35,874 nucleotides of DNA from a bacterium (GTDB lineage: Bacteria > UBP14 > UBA6098), in the NCBI GenBank assembly GCA_023145965.1, contig JAGLDC010000009.1, positions 1 through 35,874 of the forward strand, read 5' to 3'. Under the pieces are notes generated by a model. It did not search any database, was not told where the DNA came from, and saw only the letters and a list, made by a program, of their open reading frames with translations. This document shows positions 25,792-35,182 of this stretch, one piece after another. Both the position numbers and the translations under genes were made by a program. Each line of letters opens with the position of its first letter. The first letter of the stretch is position 1.

Positions 25792-26184
25792 GTGGCGAAA
25801 ACAAAAAAGCGTCAGCCGCGCAAGGTAAAGAAGGTCGTTGGTGAGAACGGTGTTGTTCATGTAACCGCGACTTTTAATAATACAATCATTACTTTCACTG
25901 ATAAGAACGGCAACACCATTACATGGAGTTCCGGTGGTTGTATTGGTTTTACTGGGAGTAAAAAGTCTACGCCTTATGCGGCTCAGTTAGCCGCTAAAGA
26001 GGCTGCTGAAAAGGCCATGGAAATGGGTCTTCGCAACGTCGAAGCCTGGACTCAAGGTCCAGGAAGTGGTAAAGAGGCAGCTGTCAGGGCTATAGGGGCT
26101 ACCGGTTTAAGAGTAACGCGTGTTAAGGACATTTCGCCAGTGCCTTTTGGCGGATGTCGTGGTAAAAAGCGCCGTCGTGTATAG
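25792..26184 (+). CDS. rpsK: 30S ribosomal protein S11
   Basis: S11 forms part of the mRNA exit site. The 130 residues start with GTG, preceded by AGGAGG. Family marks are ATFNNTIITFTDKNGNTITWSSGG and GPGSGKEAAVRAIGATGL. The end PFGGCRGKKRRRV differs from the usual HNGCRPPKRRRV, a mild variation. Confidence 0.97.
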   Translation: MAKTKKRQPRKVKKVVGENGVVHVTATFNNTIITFTDKNGNTITWSSGGCIGFTGSKKSTPYAAQLAAKEAAEKAMEMGLRNVEAWTQGPGSGKEAAVRAIGATGLRVTRVKDISPVPFGGCRGKKRRRV

Positions 26185-26196
26185 GAGGCTTTTATA

Positions 26197-26829
26197 ATGG
26201 CAAGATATATTGGACCATCGTGCAGACAATGTCGAAGAGAAGGACAGAAGTTATTTCTAAAGGGTGAGCGTTGTAATTCCGACACTTGTGCAATTACAAG
26301 ACGCGGAACTAATCCTCCGGGAAGCTATAAGCAGGGTCGTAGGATGAGAAAACCTTCTGATTATGCTATTCGACTTCGCGAGAAACAAAAGGCTAGAAGA
26401 ATTTATGGTATTCTCGAAAAGCAATTCAGACGCTATTTCGAGCGCGCTACGAGAATGAAGGGTGTTACTGGAACGAACCTTCTTCAGCTTCTCGAGCTTC
26501 GTCTCGATAATCTAGTGTATCGTCTAGGATTTGCACCTTCGAGAAAAGCTGCAAGACAGCTTGTGCTTCACAGGCATTTAATTGTCGACGGGAGTTTAGT
26601 AAATATTCCATCTTATGAGGTTCACCCCGGGCAGATCATCGGTGTTAGAGAATGCAGTAAGGATCTCGAGATAATCCATGATTCGTTGAGGAATATCGGC
26701 GAGAATGTACTTCCGTGGCTTCAACTCGAGAAACCGAAATTGATTGGCAAACTCTTATCTCTTCCAACTCGCGAGGAGATTCCTGTGGAAACACAAGAAC
26801 AGCTTATTGTCGAATACTATTCGAGATAA
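26197..26829 (+). CDS. rpsD: 30S ribosomal protein S4, zinc-binding form
   Basis: S4 is a primary 16S rRNA binder that nucleates small-subunit assembly. The 210 residues begin with a four-cysteine site (CRQC and, 17 residues on, CNSDTC), the zinc form. The S4 RNA-binding domain is [34 protein letters not shown]. The end [18 protein letters not shown] is typical. Confidence 0.98.
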   Translation: MARYIGPSCRQCRREGQKLFLKGERCNSDTCAITRRGTNPPGSYKQGRRMRKPSDYAIRLREKQKARRIYGILEKQFRRYFERATRMKGVTGTNLLQLLELRLDNLVYRLGFAPSRKAARQLVLHRHLIVDGSLVNIPSYEVHPGQIIGVRECSKDLEIIHDSLRNIGENVLPWLQLEKPKLIGKLLSLPTREEIPVETQEQLIVEYYSR

Positions 26830-26848
26830 TTAACAGGAGGACCCCGAA

Positions 26849-27832
26849 ATGAAGTGGAAAAGCATGCAAATGCCCAAAGATGTTGTCCTCGAACCATCCA
26901 CCGCTACTCAGACTTTTGGTAGGTTTTTCTTTGAACCGCTTGAAAAGGGTTATGGAGTAACGATAGGAAATGCACTACGTCGAGTGGTTATACATTCGAT
27001 GCAAGGTGCTGCTATTACATCGGTTAAGATAGACGGAGTTCAGCATGAATTCTCTTCTATAGCCGGTGTTTTAGAGGATATGACTGAGATAATTATTAAT
27101 ATCAAAGGGATTCGCTTTAAAGTTAACAGTGATTATCCCAAATCCCTTCGTATCGACTTGGAAAAAGAGGGTGATATCACAGCTAAAGATATAATAAGCG
27201 ATTCTGATATAGAGGTTCTCAATAAAAATCACCATATCGCTACATTGACTGAAAAAACGAAATTCGTAGCTGATCTTGAAATGGGTGTAGGAAAAGGTTT
27301 TAGAACGGCGGAGGAAAATAAAAACGATTCCGTTCCGGTTGGGACTATCTTTATTGACAGCATTTTTACACCTGTTCTCAAGGTGGAATATTATGTCGAG
27401 CCTGCGCGTGTAGGTCAAAAAACAGATTACGATAGACTCATATTCGAGCTTACAACCGATGGTTCAATATGGCCTGAAGAAGCACTTGCTATGAGTGCGA
27501 AGCTTCTCATAGATCATTTCGACCTATTCCTCTCTCCAGATACCGATCTAGACAGGATAGAGGAAGAAGAAATAGATGAAGAAATGATGAAGATACGAGA
27601 ATTGCTCAAGATGCCCGTTGATGAGTTGGAGCTTTCGGTCCGCTCATCAAATTGTCTTCGAGCAGCGAAAATTAAGAGCCTTGAAGAATTAGTGCAAAAA
27701 TCTGAGTCTGAGATGTTACAATACCGTAATTTTGGACGTAAATCTCTCGCCGAAATAAATGAAGTTCTTGCTAAGCTTGGGCTTTCTTTCGGAATGGATG
27801 TCAGTAAATATTTGGATAAAAAGGAAGGTTAG
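26849..27832 (+). CDS. rpoA: RNA polymerase alpha subunit
   Basis: Alpha dimerises to start assembly of RNA polymerase and contacts upstream promoter DNA and activators. The 327 residues have the N-terminal assembly domain (FEPLEKGYGVTIGNALRRVVIHSMQGAAITSVKIDGVQHEFS) and the C-terminal domain from about 255 (ELSVRSSNCLRAAKIKSLEELV, FGRKSLAEI), joined by an acidic linker. GGAGG lies before the ATG. It sits between rpsD and rplQ, the usual place. Confidence 0.98.
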   Translation: MKWKSMQMPKDVVLEPSTATQTFGRFFFEPLEKGYGVTIGNALRRVVIHSMQGAAITSVKIDGVQHEFSSIAGVLEDMTEIIINIKGIRFKVNSDYPKSLRIDLEKEGDITAKDIISDSDIEVLNKNHHIATLTEKTKFVADLEMGVGKGFRTAEENKNDSVPVGTIFIDSIFTPVLKVEYYVEPARVGQKTDYDRLIFELTTDGSIWPEEALAMSAKLLIDHFDLFLSPDTDLDRIEEEEIDEEMMKIRELLKMPVDELELSVRSSNCLRAAKIKSLEELVQKSESEMLQYRNFGRKSLAEINEVLAKLGLSFGMDVSKYLDKKEG

Positions 27833-27834
27833 CC

Positions 27835-28470
27835 ATGAGGCATAACGTAAAAGGAAGAAAACTTAATCGAAACTCTTCTCATCGAAATGCAATGATGAGA
27901 AACATGGCTACAAACCTATTACGGCATGGAAGCATAAGAACTACTCTTGCGAAAGCAAAAGAAACTAGGCCATATGTCGAGAAGCTAATTACTCGGGCGC
28001 TCGGAGGTAAACTTGCAGATAAAAGAGCTATTATCGAGATATTAAACGATAGGCAAGTAGCACACCATCTAATTAACGATATTGCACCGAATTTTAAAGA
28101 CAGAAATGGTGGATATCTTAGAATTGTGAAAATCGGACCGCGTCAAGGTGATGGTGCTGAAATGGCTTTACTGGAGCTAGTTGGTGAAGAGGAAGAGAAG
28201 CGCAAGAAGAGATCAAGCGCTAAAAAAGACAAAAAACAAGCTGTAAAAACAGAAAGTAAAGCCCCTGAAGGTGATAAAGATAAGGGAGAAATTCCCGATC
28301 ACGAGGAAAAATCCCATGCCCGCGACGAGCAAGTGAAAGAACACCTCGTTTCCGGTTCAAAAGCGGAAGGCACAATTAAATCGAGTAAGCCGGCAAAACC
28401 TAAGCAGGCTGTTGTTGATAGAAGTCAGTCGCAGCACAAAACACCGCCACCTTCTGGTCAGGAGCGTTAG
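27835..28470 (+). CDS. rplQ: 50S ribosomal protein L17 with long charged C-terminal extension
   Basis: L17 lies near the peptide exit tunnel. Residues 1-117 are a normal L17: MRHNVKGRKLNRNSSHRNAM, NLLRHGSIRTTLAKAKETRP, and GGYLRIVKIGPRQGDGAEMA. About 94 further residues follow, low-complexity and rich in Lys, Glu, Ser and Pro (KKRSSAKKDKKQ, ending with KTPPPSGQER). Typical L17 ends soon after the core. The tail is probably disordered and surface-exposed. It starts two bases after rpoA. Confidence 0.95.
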   Translation: MRHNVKGRKLNRNSSHRNAMMRNMATNLLRHGSIRTTLAKAKETRPYVEKLITRALGGKLADKRAIIEILNDRQVAHHLINDIAPNFKDRNGGYLRIVKIGPRQGDGAEMALLELVGEEEEKRKKRSSAKKDKKQAVKTESKAPEGDKDKGEIPDHEEKSHARDEQVKEHLVSGSKAEGTIKSSKPAKPKQAVVDRSQSQHKTPPPSGQER

Positions 28471-28471
28471 T

Positions 28472-28963
28472 TTGGCTCAAATCGGCCAAGGCAGAATGGG
28501 GACATTATTAATACTAGTAATGTCCCTTCTTGTTTTGATGACCGTACTTGCATACTACTATTACATGTTGAATACAAAGAGGATGAAAGCAAGTGATAGT
28601 GAAGCTATATATGCCCCTGGAGAAAAACCTAATATTCCATCTACAGCTATAGATCGCGAAAATACACGCACTGCGGGGAAGAAAAGATCATCCAATAATT
28701 CAGAATCTTTATTACCTGCCATAATAAGAATTAGAAAATCGTTAGCCAAATTTAACCCGGGCGGTTACGAAACGCACAAATTTAAAAATGTATTTGATCG
28801 ACTTGAAAAAGCAGCTATTTATAACGAAGTCAATGATGAAGAGCTTGGAGTATTTTCAGTTAGTCTAAAAATATCGTTAGATGACGGCACCATAAATGCA
28901 TCTGAGATGGATAATTTACTTGAAATATTGGAATCTGCGATAATAGATTCGGAAGGGGATTGA
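28472..28963 (+). CDS. Small single-pass membrane protein of unknown function
   Basis: I do not recognise this 163-residue protein. A TTG start at 28472 is chosen because AGGAG lies seven bases upstream and it follows rplQ by one base; an ATG eight codons later is the alternative. Residues about 10-31 form one transmembrane helix (GTLLILVMSLLVLMTVLAYYYY). A Ser/Asn-rich linker follows, then a charged helical domain (IIRIRKSLAKFNPGGYE, FDRLEKAAIYNEVNDEELG, ISLDDGTINASEMDNLLEIL). Its stop overlaps the next gene's ATG. It may be a membrane-anchored helper of the envelope genes that follow. Confidence 0.7.
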   Translation: MAQIGQGRMGTLLILVMSLLVLMTVLAYYYYMLNTKRMKASDSEAIYAPGEKPNIPSTAIDRENTRTAGKKRSSNNSESLLPAIIRIRKSLAKFNPGGYETHKFKNVFDRLEKAAIYNEVNDEELGVFSVSLKISLDDGTINASEMDNLLEILESAIIDSEGD

Positions 28964-29925
28964 TGGATAAAATTGATATTGGTGTGATTGGAACGGGCCA
29001 TCTTGGAAGGTTTCACACGAAGATACTCTCTGGTTTACCTTCAGCGAATTTGGTTGGGATATACGATATTGACAGAAACCGCGCAAGATCTGTTGCCGAA
29101 GAGTTTTCTACGAATGAAATATTTGACTTAGATGAACTATTCGCTAAATGTTCTGCTGTTGTAATAGCATCGACGACATCGACACACAAAGACTTAGCCG
29201 TTAAAGCAGTAAAAGGGGATTGTCATGTATTGGTTGAAAAACCTATAGCCGACACCTCTATTGATGGCCGGATTATGGTTGATACAGCCGAAAAAGCTGG
29301 TAAAACCTTGATGGTTGGACATGTCGAACACTTCAATCCTGCATTTGAGGCTGCGCGAATGTTAATCGATAATCCTATGTTTGTAGAGTCGCACAGATTG
29401 ACTATTTTCCGCGGACGAGGTGCTGATGTGTCTGTTGTTCACGACCTTTTAATACACGATCTCGAGCTTCTTTTGGCAGTCCTCGATCTTGAACCGACTA
29501 AACTTTCAGCTTCAGGAAGCTCTATTCTCACCAAATCTCCAGACATTGCTAATGTTAGACTGGAATTCCCAAATGGTTGTGTAGCTAATCTCACGGCAAG
29601 CAGGATTTCACTTAAAAATATGCGTAAGATGAGGTTTTTTCAGAAGGGCGCATACATTGGTGTGGATTTTGGTGGGAAGGTTGAAGTTGCAACGCTTAAC
29701 AACGAAGGACCTCAACCCTCGAAGAATGCTGAAAGATTCGATTTACCCGGTGGGGAGACTATTTTGCGTTGGAATGCCGAGGTTAAAGTTGGCAACGCCC
29801 TTCAGATTGAATTGGATCATTTTATCGAGTGTATTAAAAATAATAAAGAGCCGCTTGTTTCCGGCAGAAGAGGCCTTCAGAGCCTCGAGTTGGCGGATAG
29901 GATAATAGCAGAAATCGAGAGTTAA
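28963..29925 (+). CDS. Gfo/Idh/MocA oxidoreductase, GnnA-like
   Basis: This NAD(P)-dependent sugar oxidoreductase has 320 residues. The Rossmann motif is GVIGTGHLGRFH (7-18), followed by the family lysine in HVLVEKPIAD, and GHVEHFNPAF and VVHDLLIHDLELLLAVLD in the C-terminal domain. The start overlaps the previous stop by one base (TGATG) and GGAAGGGG precedes it. It lies directly before lpxB. In Acidithiobacillus and Leptospira a protein of this family, GnnA, oxidises UDP-GlcNAc for amide-linked lipid A. The partner aminotransferase GnnB is not in the window, so that role is likely but not proven. Confidence 0.82.
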   Translation: MDKIDIGVIGTGHLGRFHTKILSGLPSANLVGIYDIDRNRARSVAEEFSTNEIFDLDELFAKCSAVVIASTTSTHKDLAVKAVKGDCHVLVEKPIADTSIDGRIMVDTAEKAGKTLMVGHVEHFNPAFEAARMLIDNPMFVESHRLTIFRGRGADVSVVHDLLIHDLELLLAVLDLEPTKLSASGSSILTKSPDIANVRLEFPNGCVANLTASRISLKNMRKMRFFQKGAYIGVDFGGKVEVATLNNEGPQPSKNAERFDLPGGETILRWNAEVKVGNALQIELDHFIECIKNNKEPLVSGRRGLQSLELADRIIAEIES

Positions 29926-31053
29926 TTGGCGGAGAATATCCTAATAGTCGCTGGCGAACCCTCGGGGGATAACATCGCAGGCCCGCTTGTCGAGTGTGTC
30001 AAAGAAATCAAGCCGAGAATAGAATTTTGGGGCTTCGGTGGGAAGGCCATGGCATTGAGGGGAGTGGAAATCCTTTGCGACGTCAGCGAGCTCGCATTTA
30101 TGGGATTTGCAGAAGTCATAAGACATTTACCTTCATCTTATAGAAGACTTAATGAGCTTCAGAGGGAAGCTATCGAGCGTAAGCCAAAAGGGGCTATACT
30201 GATAGATTACCCCGGATTCAATTTGAAATTAGCGGAAAAGCTAGCTAAACAAGGAATACCGGTTGTTTTTTTCGTTTCCCCCCAAATCTGGGCTTGGAAA
30301 TATAACAGAATTCATAAGATCAAGAAATATGTTTCCAAAATGATAACAATATTGCCCTTCGAAGCGGAAATATATAGAAAAGAAGGGATTCCGGTAAATT
30401 ATGTCGGCCATCCATTTGTTGATATGATAAAACCGACAGTGAAATCAATCGAATTTAAACAACGCTACGGAATCGACGGTAAACTCCTCCTTCTTCTACC
30501 CGGAAGCAGAGCTCAGGAGGTATCTAGATTGATAGGGCCTATGTTGGGCGCTTATCAAATACTTTCTCGGGAGAATACAAGTTTAAAAGCTATTGTTGCT
30601 CGTTCGTCAAATGTTGATATAAAGCTTTACGATTCTGCTATTGCTCGCGAAGGAGTTACTGTAGCTACAGATATTGCAATGGATGCTATGTTTTCCGCTG
30701 ATTCGGCAATTTCGTGCTCTGGAAGTGCCACACTTCAATGTATGTGCGCGAAACTTCCCCATGTAATTACTTACAAGACCAATTATTTATCCGCAAGTAT
30801 CTATAGAAGTGTTGTTAAAACTGATTATATTGGTTTAACAAACCTTGTGGCTGGTTATTCGGTTGTTCCGGAAGTTTTGCTTGGAGATACAACCCCAGCA
30901 AATCTCGCTGCAGCTGTGAGACCATGGATATTCGATGGTGAAGCAAATAGTTCGAAAAGACAGGAACTCGAGTCTATTAGAGCAAAACTAGGTGAAACTG
31001 GCGTTTTTTCTCGTGCGGCCAAGGAAATTGTTTCAACTCTTTTCTCCGAATAA
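29926..31053 (+). CDS. lpxB: Lipid-A-disaccharide synthase LpxB
   Basis: LpxB joins two acylated glucosamine units to make the lipid A disaccharide at the inner membrane. The 375 residues show GEPSGDN near the start, FWGFGGKAM, IDYPGFNLKLA, FVSPQIWAWKYNRI, ILPFEAEIY, NYVGHPFVD and LLPGSRAQEV, all LpxB hallmarks. The start is TTG, immediately after the stop of the previous gene. It shows that the organism makes LPS-type lipid A. Confidence 0.96.
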   Translation: MAENILIVAGEPSGDNIAGPLVECVKEIKPRIEFWGFGGKAMALRGVEILCDVSELAFMGFAEVIRHLPSSYRRLNELQREAIERKPKGAILIDYPGFNLKLAEKLAKQGIPVVFFVSPQIWAWKYNRIHKIKKYVSKMITILPFEAEIYRKEGIPVNYVGHPFVDMIKPTVKSIEFKQRYGIDGKLLLLLPGSRAQEVSRLIGPMLGAYQILSRENTSLKAIVARSSNVDIKLYDSAIAREGVTVATDIAMDAMFSADSAISCSGSATLQCMCAKLPHVITYKTNYLSASIYRSVVKTDYIGLTNLVAGYSVVPEVLLGDTTPANLAAAVRPWIFDGEANSSKRQELESIRAKLGETGVFSRAAKEIVSTLFSE

Positions 31054-31156
31054 TAATTCTCTTGATTTTTTCCTAAAAACAGTATATATAATTCTTGGCA
31101 GTATAAAATCTATCGCTAAAAATGGTTTAGGTGTTTTGTTTTTGTGTTAGTGGGAG

Positions 31157-33328
31157 GTGCCTATTCAAAAAAAGAGGTTAATACTTCTTTTATATTTTGC
31201 TTTGCTAATTCTGGGCTATTTTTACCCTTCAGAATTGTGGCCTTTCTCCAACCTATTTTTTATTCCTTTAACCGCTCAAATAGTAATTTGGATATTGCTC
31301 ATATCTATCTATCTATTATCTGCTGAAGAGTTTTTCATTAAGTGCTTTAATTTGTTTGCGTCTAGGTTATTCCAGCATACGGGGAAGATAAAAGTTATAA
31401 TGATTATCTTTACTGGTATTGCAGTAACTTATATTTTTAGAAGCTCGAATTTTATTTGGGGAGATTCGCACATGATGGCGGCTTGTATTTCTAGATTCCC
31501 CGGAACAGAGGCTATTCTATGGCATCACTATGGTACAGCGGGATTATATAGGGTGTTATATTTGGCTGCAAATTGGCTATTCAAACCATGTGGTTTAGGA
31601 CAAACCGAAATTTTCCATATTTGTTTAAATTTAATCCATAGTGCGTGTGGAGGTTTTTTTGCTTTAATAGCTTTTAAACTTTCAATTTTAAAGGGCAATG
31701 AACCGTTTCAAAAGGCAATTATTTTCATTACGATATTGTCTTCTGGTGTTTTTCTAACATTTACCCATCAGGAGTTTTATGCTCCATCGTTAGTTTTTGC
31801 TATTTGGGCATTTTATTTAATTCTTAAAAACGAGAGTAACGGAAAAAGTCGTATATATATAATTCCGCTTATTTTTGCTATCATTCTCAATCCTTTATAT
31901 ATCTACATTGCCTTTGGAGCATTGCTTACGGAACTGCCAAAAAAGAAAAGGAACCTTATAATAGAAATAAGTGCTTTATGTTTTGTGGTATATCTTATAC
32001 TCGGTATAATTTTTAAACTCCCGTTAGAAAAAAATATAATTGTATTTAGTGATCCTAAGCTGTTTTGCTCTTTGCATCACTTATTGCTTTTCATTAATCT
32101 CGTTTTGTTTTCCTCTCTTGCTGTTCCTGCTTTTATTTTTCGAAGAGGTAAAACATATAAGAAAGGAATACTGTTTTTCACTAGTATTATCGCATTAATA
32201 CTAGTGATTATGTTGAAAATGGATTATGGCGCTATGGACTGGGACCTTGCTACTACGATATTGCTTCCTTTGATGCTTATGAGTGCTCTGCATATTTGCA
32301 CCCTTGACCGGAAAATATCTTTGCCTATAGCGCTAATATGTCTAATTATATCTTGTACATGGTTTTATCTAAATGTTTCTATAGAACGAGGTATGAATAA
32401 AGGTGAATCCATGATCCTTGTCCAAAAAACTGAATATTTCTGCAGAAAACCACCCGAAGAGAGGCTTATACAGATTTATCATCGCAATATATTTCGTCAG
32501 AAACGCCTCGATAGAATAGAGAAATGGTGCGAAATATGCCGCGCGAAATACCCATACAGAACAATGCCCTATGTATATTCAATCTTCGTTGCTCTAGAAA
32601 AGGATATGCCAAAAAGAGCTGCTTATACAGCCTTAAAGGCTTTCGAGAAAACCAATATCGAACGCAAGATGCTTCCTGCTGTAATTAATATAATAGCTGA
32701 ATCAGATAGTGCCGAATTGGAGAGTATAATTTTGCGAATGGAACGAGGCGGTGAAAAGTTAGAGTTGATGCAATCTTTTCCGGTCAATAGAAAACTCGAA
32801 AACGAAATCGAGCGACTGGCTATCGAATGCGAATGCTCCGACACATTGTGGAATAAATCGTTAATTGAGGTTCTGCATATCTCGGGTTATGTTGCATATT
32901 TGGCTTCGAGTGGAGACCTGGAGGGCGCTTTAGCTTTTTATAAGGGTGGAAGAAAATTATATCCCTTTTCGCCAGCTATTCCCAACAACTGGGGGATAAT
33001 TTTGAACTATCTACGCAACACAGACGAAGCTCGTAAATGCTTCGGTATTGCCCTTTCTCTGGGTAGCTCAAAGGGCAATTATTACAACAATATGGCTTCG
33101 AGTTATTACAACGAGGGCAAATACATCGAAGCGATGAAGTATATTGAAAAAGCTATCGAAATTGAACCTGGAAGGGCAATTTTCAATATTAATTGCACTG
33201 CCATTCTGTTCAAGCTTGGACGAAAGGGGGAGGGTATCTCCAAGCTCAAAGCTTATGTAGAAAACGCCGATAATGAGAGCGCCGAGCTCACTCGCGCATT
33301 CATGCACGAGATGGGATTTATCAACTAA
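31157..33328 (+). CDS. Multi-pass membrane protein with C-terminal TPRs, possibly GT-C-like
   Basis: This 723-residue protein has about 10-12 transmembrane helices in residues 1-410. Its first large loop, NFIWGDSHMM, carries an acidic motif placed like those of GT-C glycosyltransferases. A soluble region of about 300 residues follows. It ends with TPR-like repeats (AIPNNWGIILNYLRNTDEARKCF, NYYNNMASSYYNEGKYIEAMKYIEKAIEIEPG). The GTG start at 31157 is the only one near; it is not well supported by a Shine-Dalgarno sequence. It stands 103 bases after lpxB and is more AT-rich than its neighbours. Membrane glycosyl transfer is a guess; no catalytic site is proven. Confidence 0.6.
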   Translation: MPIQKKRLILLLYFALLILGYFYPSELWPFSNLFFIPLTAQIVIWILLISIYLLSAEEFFIKCFNLFASRLFQHTGKIKVIMIIFTGIAVTYIFRSSNFIWGDSHMMAACISRFPGTEAILWHHYGTAGLYRVLYLAANWLFKPCGLGQTEIFHICLNLIHSACGGFFALIAFKLSILKGNEPFQKAIIFITILSSGVFLTFTHQEFYAPSLVFAIWAFYLILKNESNGKSRIYIIPLIFAIILNPLYIYIAFGALLTELPKKKRNLIIEISALCFVVYLILGIIFKLPLEKNIIVFSDPKLFCSLHHLLLFINLVLFSSLAVPAFIFRRGKTYKKGILFFTSIIALILVIMLKMDYGAMDWDLATTILLPLMLMSALHICTLDRKISLPIALICLIISCTWFYLNVSIERGMNKGESMILVQKTEYFCRKPPEERLIQIYHRNIFRQKRLDRIEKWCEICRAKYPYRTMPYVYSIFVALEKDMPKRAAYTALKAFEKTNIERKMLPAVINIIAESDSAELESIILRMERGGEKLELMQSFPVNRKLENEIERLAIECECSDTLWNKSLIEVLHISGYVAYLASSGDLEGALAFYKGGRKLYPFSPAIPNNWGIILNYLRNTDEARKCFGIALSLGSSKGNYYNNMASSYYNEGKYIEAMKYIEKAIEIEPGRAIFNINCTAILFKLGRKGEGISKLKAYVENADNESAELTRAFMHEMGFIN

Positions 33329-33342
33329 CCTAGTCTATCGCT

Positions 33343-35118
33343 TTAGCTCAATTCTTTCAATTTATTTAATAATCCTCTAGTATGATCGATTGCGGCCTGC
33401 ATAACCTTGCGGTCAGTTGGGTCGATACCGACGGATTCGAGCGCCTGTTTTGGATACTTGTTTCCGCCAAAGCTGAGTAGTTTCTTGAATTTTGGAATGA
33501 AGGATTTACCCTCTTCTTTGAACTTAGAATAGCATGCGAGGCTAACCATATGAGATAGGCAATAGTTATAACAATAGAAAGGTTTGAAGAAGATATGTCC
33601 TATACGCGCCCAGTCGAATTGATGTTCTGGAAGAATTTCTATGGAATCACCGCCAAGAATGCGATACCATTCAAGCCATTTTTCGTTCACCCATTCGTGG
33701 TCAAAAGAACCATTGACGAGTTGATTATGTATGTCTTCCTCAAGCCGGCTTATGGTTGTTTGCCTGAAGAGAAGATTCAGTGAATCCTCTATCTGTTTAG
33801 TGAGGAGAGCTTTTTTAAGCTTGTCGTTGCTTTCGTTTTCTAGAAGGTAATCGAGAAGCATAAGTTCGTTGAAGGTCGAGGCGATCTCTGCGAGCACCAT
33901 GGGTGGATCGGACCCGAGAAGGCGCTGAGCGCGATTGGTAAGGACGCTATGAATTCCATGACCAAGCTCGTGAGCCAGTGTAAACCAGCTATCAGGGGTT
34001 CCTGTGAAGGATTGCAGAACATAAGGATGGAAGCCCCATATTCCCCAGCAAAAAGCGCCACCTCGTTTGCCTTTACGGATAGCTACATCGACATACTCGC
34101 CTTCGATGAAATGCCGGACGATCGATTCAAATTCGCTATCGACGCGAGACATTGCATCGTATATCATTTCGACTGTGTTTTCATAACTTTTTGTTACTTC
34201 CACAGGTTCGTAAGGGGCGTATAAGTCGCAGATCCTAATTTTGGTTCCGAGAGCTTTACTCTTATAACGATAATAGTCCTGGAAAAGATCGAAACCGTCT
34301 CGAGTAACATCAATAACGGTGCGATAAACCGACTCAGAAACCTCGTCTCCGAGAAGTTGTTTAGATAGCGTGGATTTGAATTTGCGCCTGGTAGAGTCCA
34401 ATTTGTGGTGAAGAGCAATTTTTTGTAAAACTGTGCCATAAAGTAGGTTATGTTCTTTGTATACGTCCCGGACATGGATATAAGCTGCGTGTCGGGTATC
34501 TGCATCAGGGTGAAAGAGAAGTGCAGATATCGCTGGCTCTGTATCTGCGGTTTTACCATCGGGAGTAGTAACAGGTTCGAATTCTTGTGAACCAAGATGC
34601 TGTTCCCTAAGCTGAATAAACGCGGAAACTCCTGTTAATCTTGTCTCGTTAAGAATTTGTTCAACCTCTTCAGAGAGTGTATGTTCCTTGAAATCCAGGA
34701 GTTTTTCGAAATAGTGTTTATATGGAGCAAGTTGCTCATTGCTGAGTATGGTTTCGATAGTTTTTTCTGGGAGTTTTTGTAGCTCAATATCAAAGAACAC
34801 CAAATTATTAGACGCGGTGCTTATTATCTCCTGGACGCGATGTTGCCATGAGACTGCATCCTTATCCCGAGTATTGGCGTTGAAGCAAAGCGCAGGATAG
34901 CTATATAAGCGTTGTTCAATTTTGGCTAAAACCTCATATTCTTCGATGCAACTTTTAAGCTTGGAAGTGCTCCCCGATATTGCGGCGAGTTTGCCTCTGT
35001 ATTTATCCCTGAAAGCTTCGCACTTAGCGATTATACTTCCCAGATCATTTTTAAATTCAAGTGAATCGAAGGATTTATAAAGGTCCTTTAAATCCCATTC
35101 TTTACTTAGCTTTTCCAT
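33343..35118 (-). CDS. pepF: Oligoendopeptidase F, M3 family
   Basis: PepF is a cytoplasmic zinc peptidase that degrades peptides, typically of about 7-17 residues. It has 591 residues. The zinc site is HELGH (383-387) in SWFTLAHELGHGIHSVL, with Glu411 (AEIASTFNE) as third ligand. Upstream are the helical regions of the family, and VAIRKGKRGGAFCWGI matches the usual GKRXGAY segment. AAGGAA precedes the ATG. It converges with the TPR gene, leaving 14 bases between stops. Confidence 0.95.
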   Translation of the reverse strand: MEKLSKEWDLKDLYKSFDSLEFKNDLGSIIAKCEAFRDKYRGKLAAISGSTSKLKSCIEEYEVLAKIEQRLYSYPALCFNANTRDKDAVSWQHRVQEIISTASNNLVFFDIELQKLPEKTIETILSNEQLAPYKHYFEKLLDFKEHTLSEEVEQILNETRLTGVSAFIQLREQHLGSQEFEPVTTPDGKTADTEPAISALLFHPDADTRHAAYIHVRDVYKEHNLLYGTVLQKIALHHKLDSTRRKFKSTLSKQLLGDEVSESVYRTVIDVTRDGFDLFQDYYRYKSKALGTKIRICDLYAPYEPVEVTKSYENTVEMIYDAMSRVDSEFESIVRHFIEGEYVDVAIRKGKRGGAFCWGIWGFHPYVLQSFTGTPDSWFTLAHELGHGIHSVLTNRAQRLLGSDPPMVLAEIASTFNELMLLDYLLENESNDKLKKALLTKQIEDSLNLLFRQTTISRLEEDIHNQLVNGSFDHEWVNEKWLEWYRILGGDSIEILPEHQFDWARIGHIFFKPFYCYNYCLSHMVSLACYSKFKEEGKSFIPKFKKLLSFGGNKYPKQALESVGIDPTDRKVMQAAIDHTRGLLNKLKELS

Positions 35119-35182
35119 AATTTCCTTTCGGCAAACGCGATTTAAAGGCAGAAACAGACCCTATGAATAAATATATGAATTA

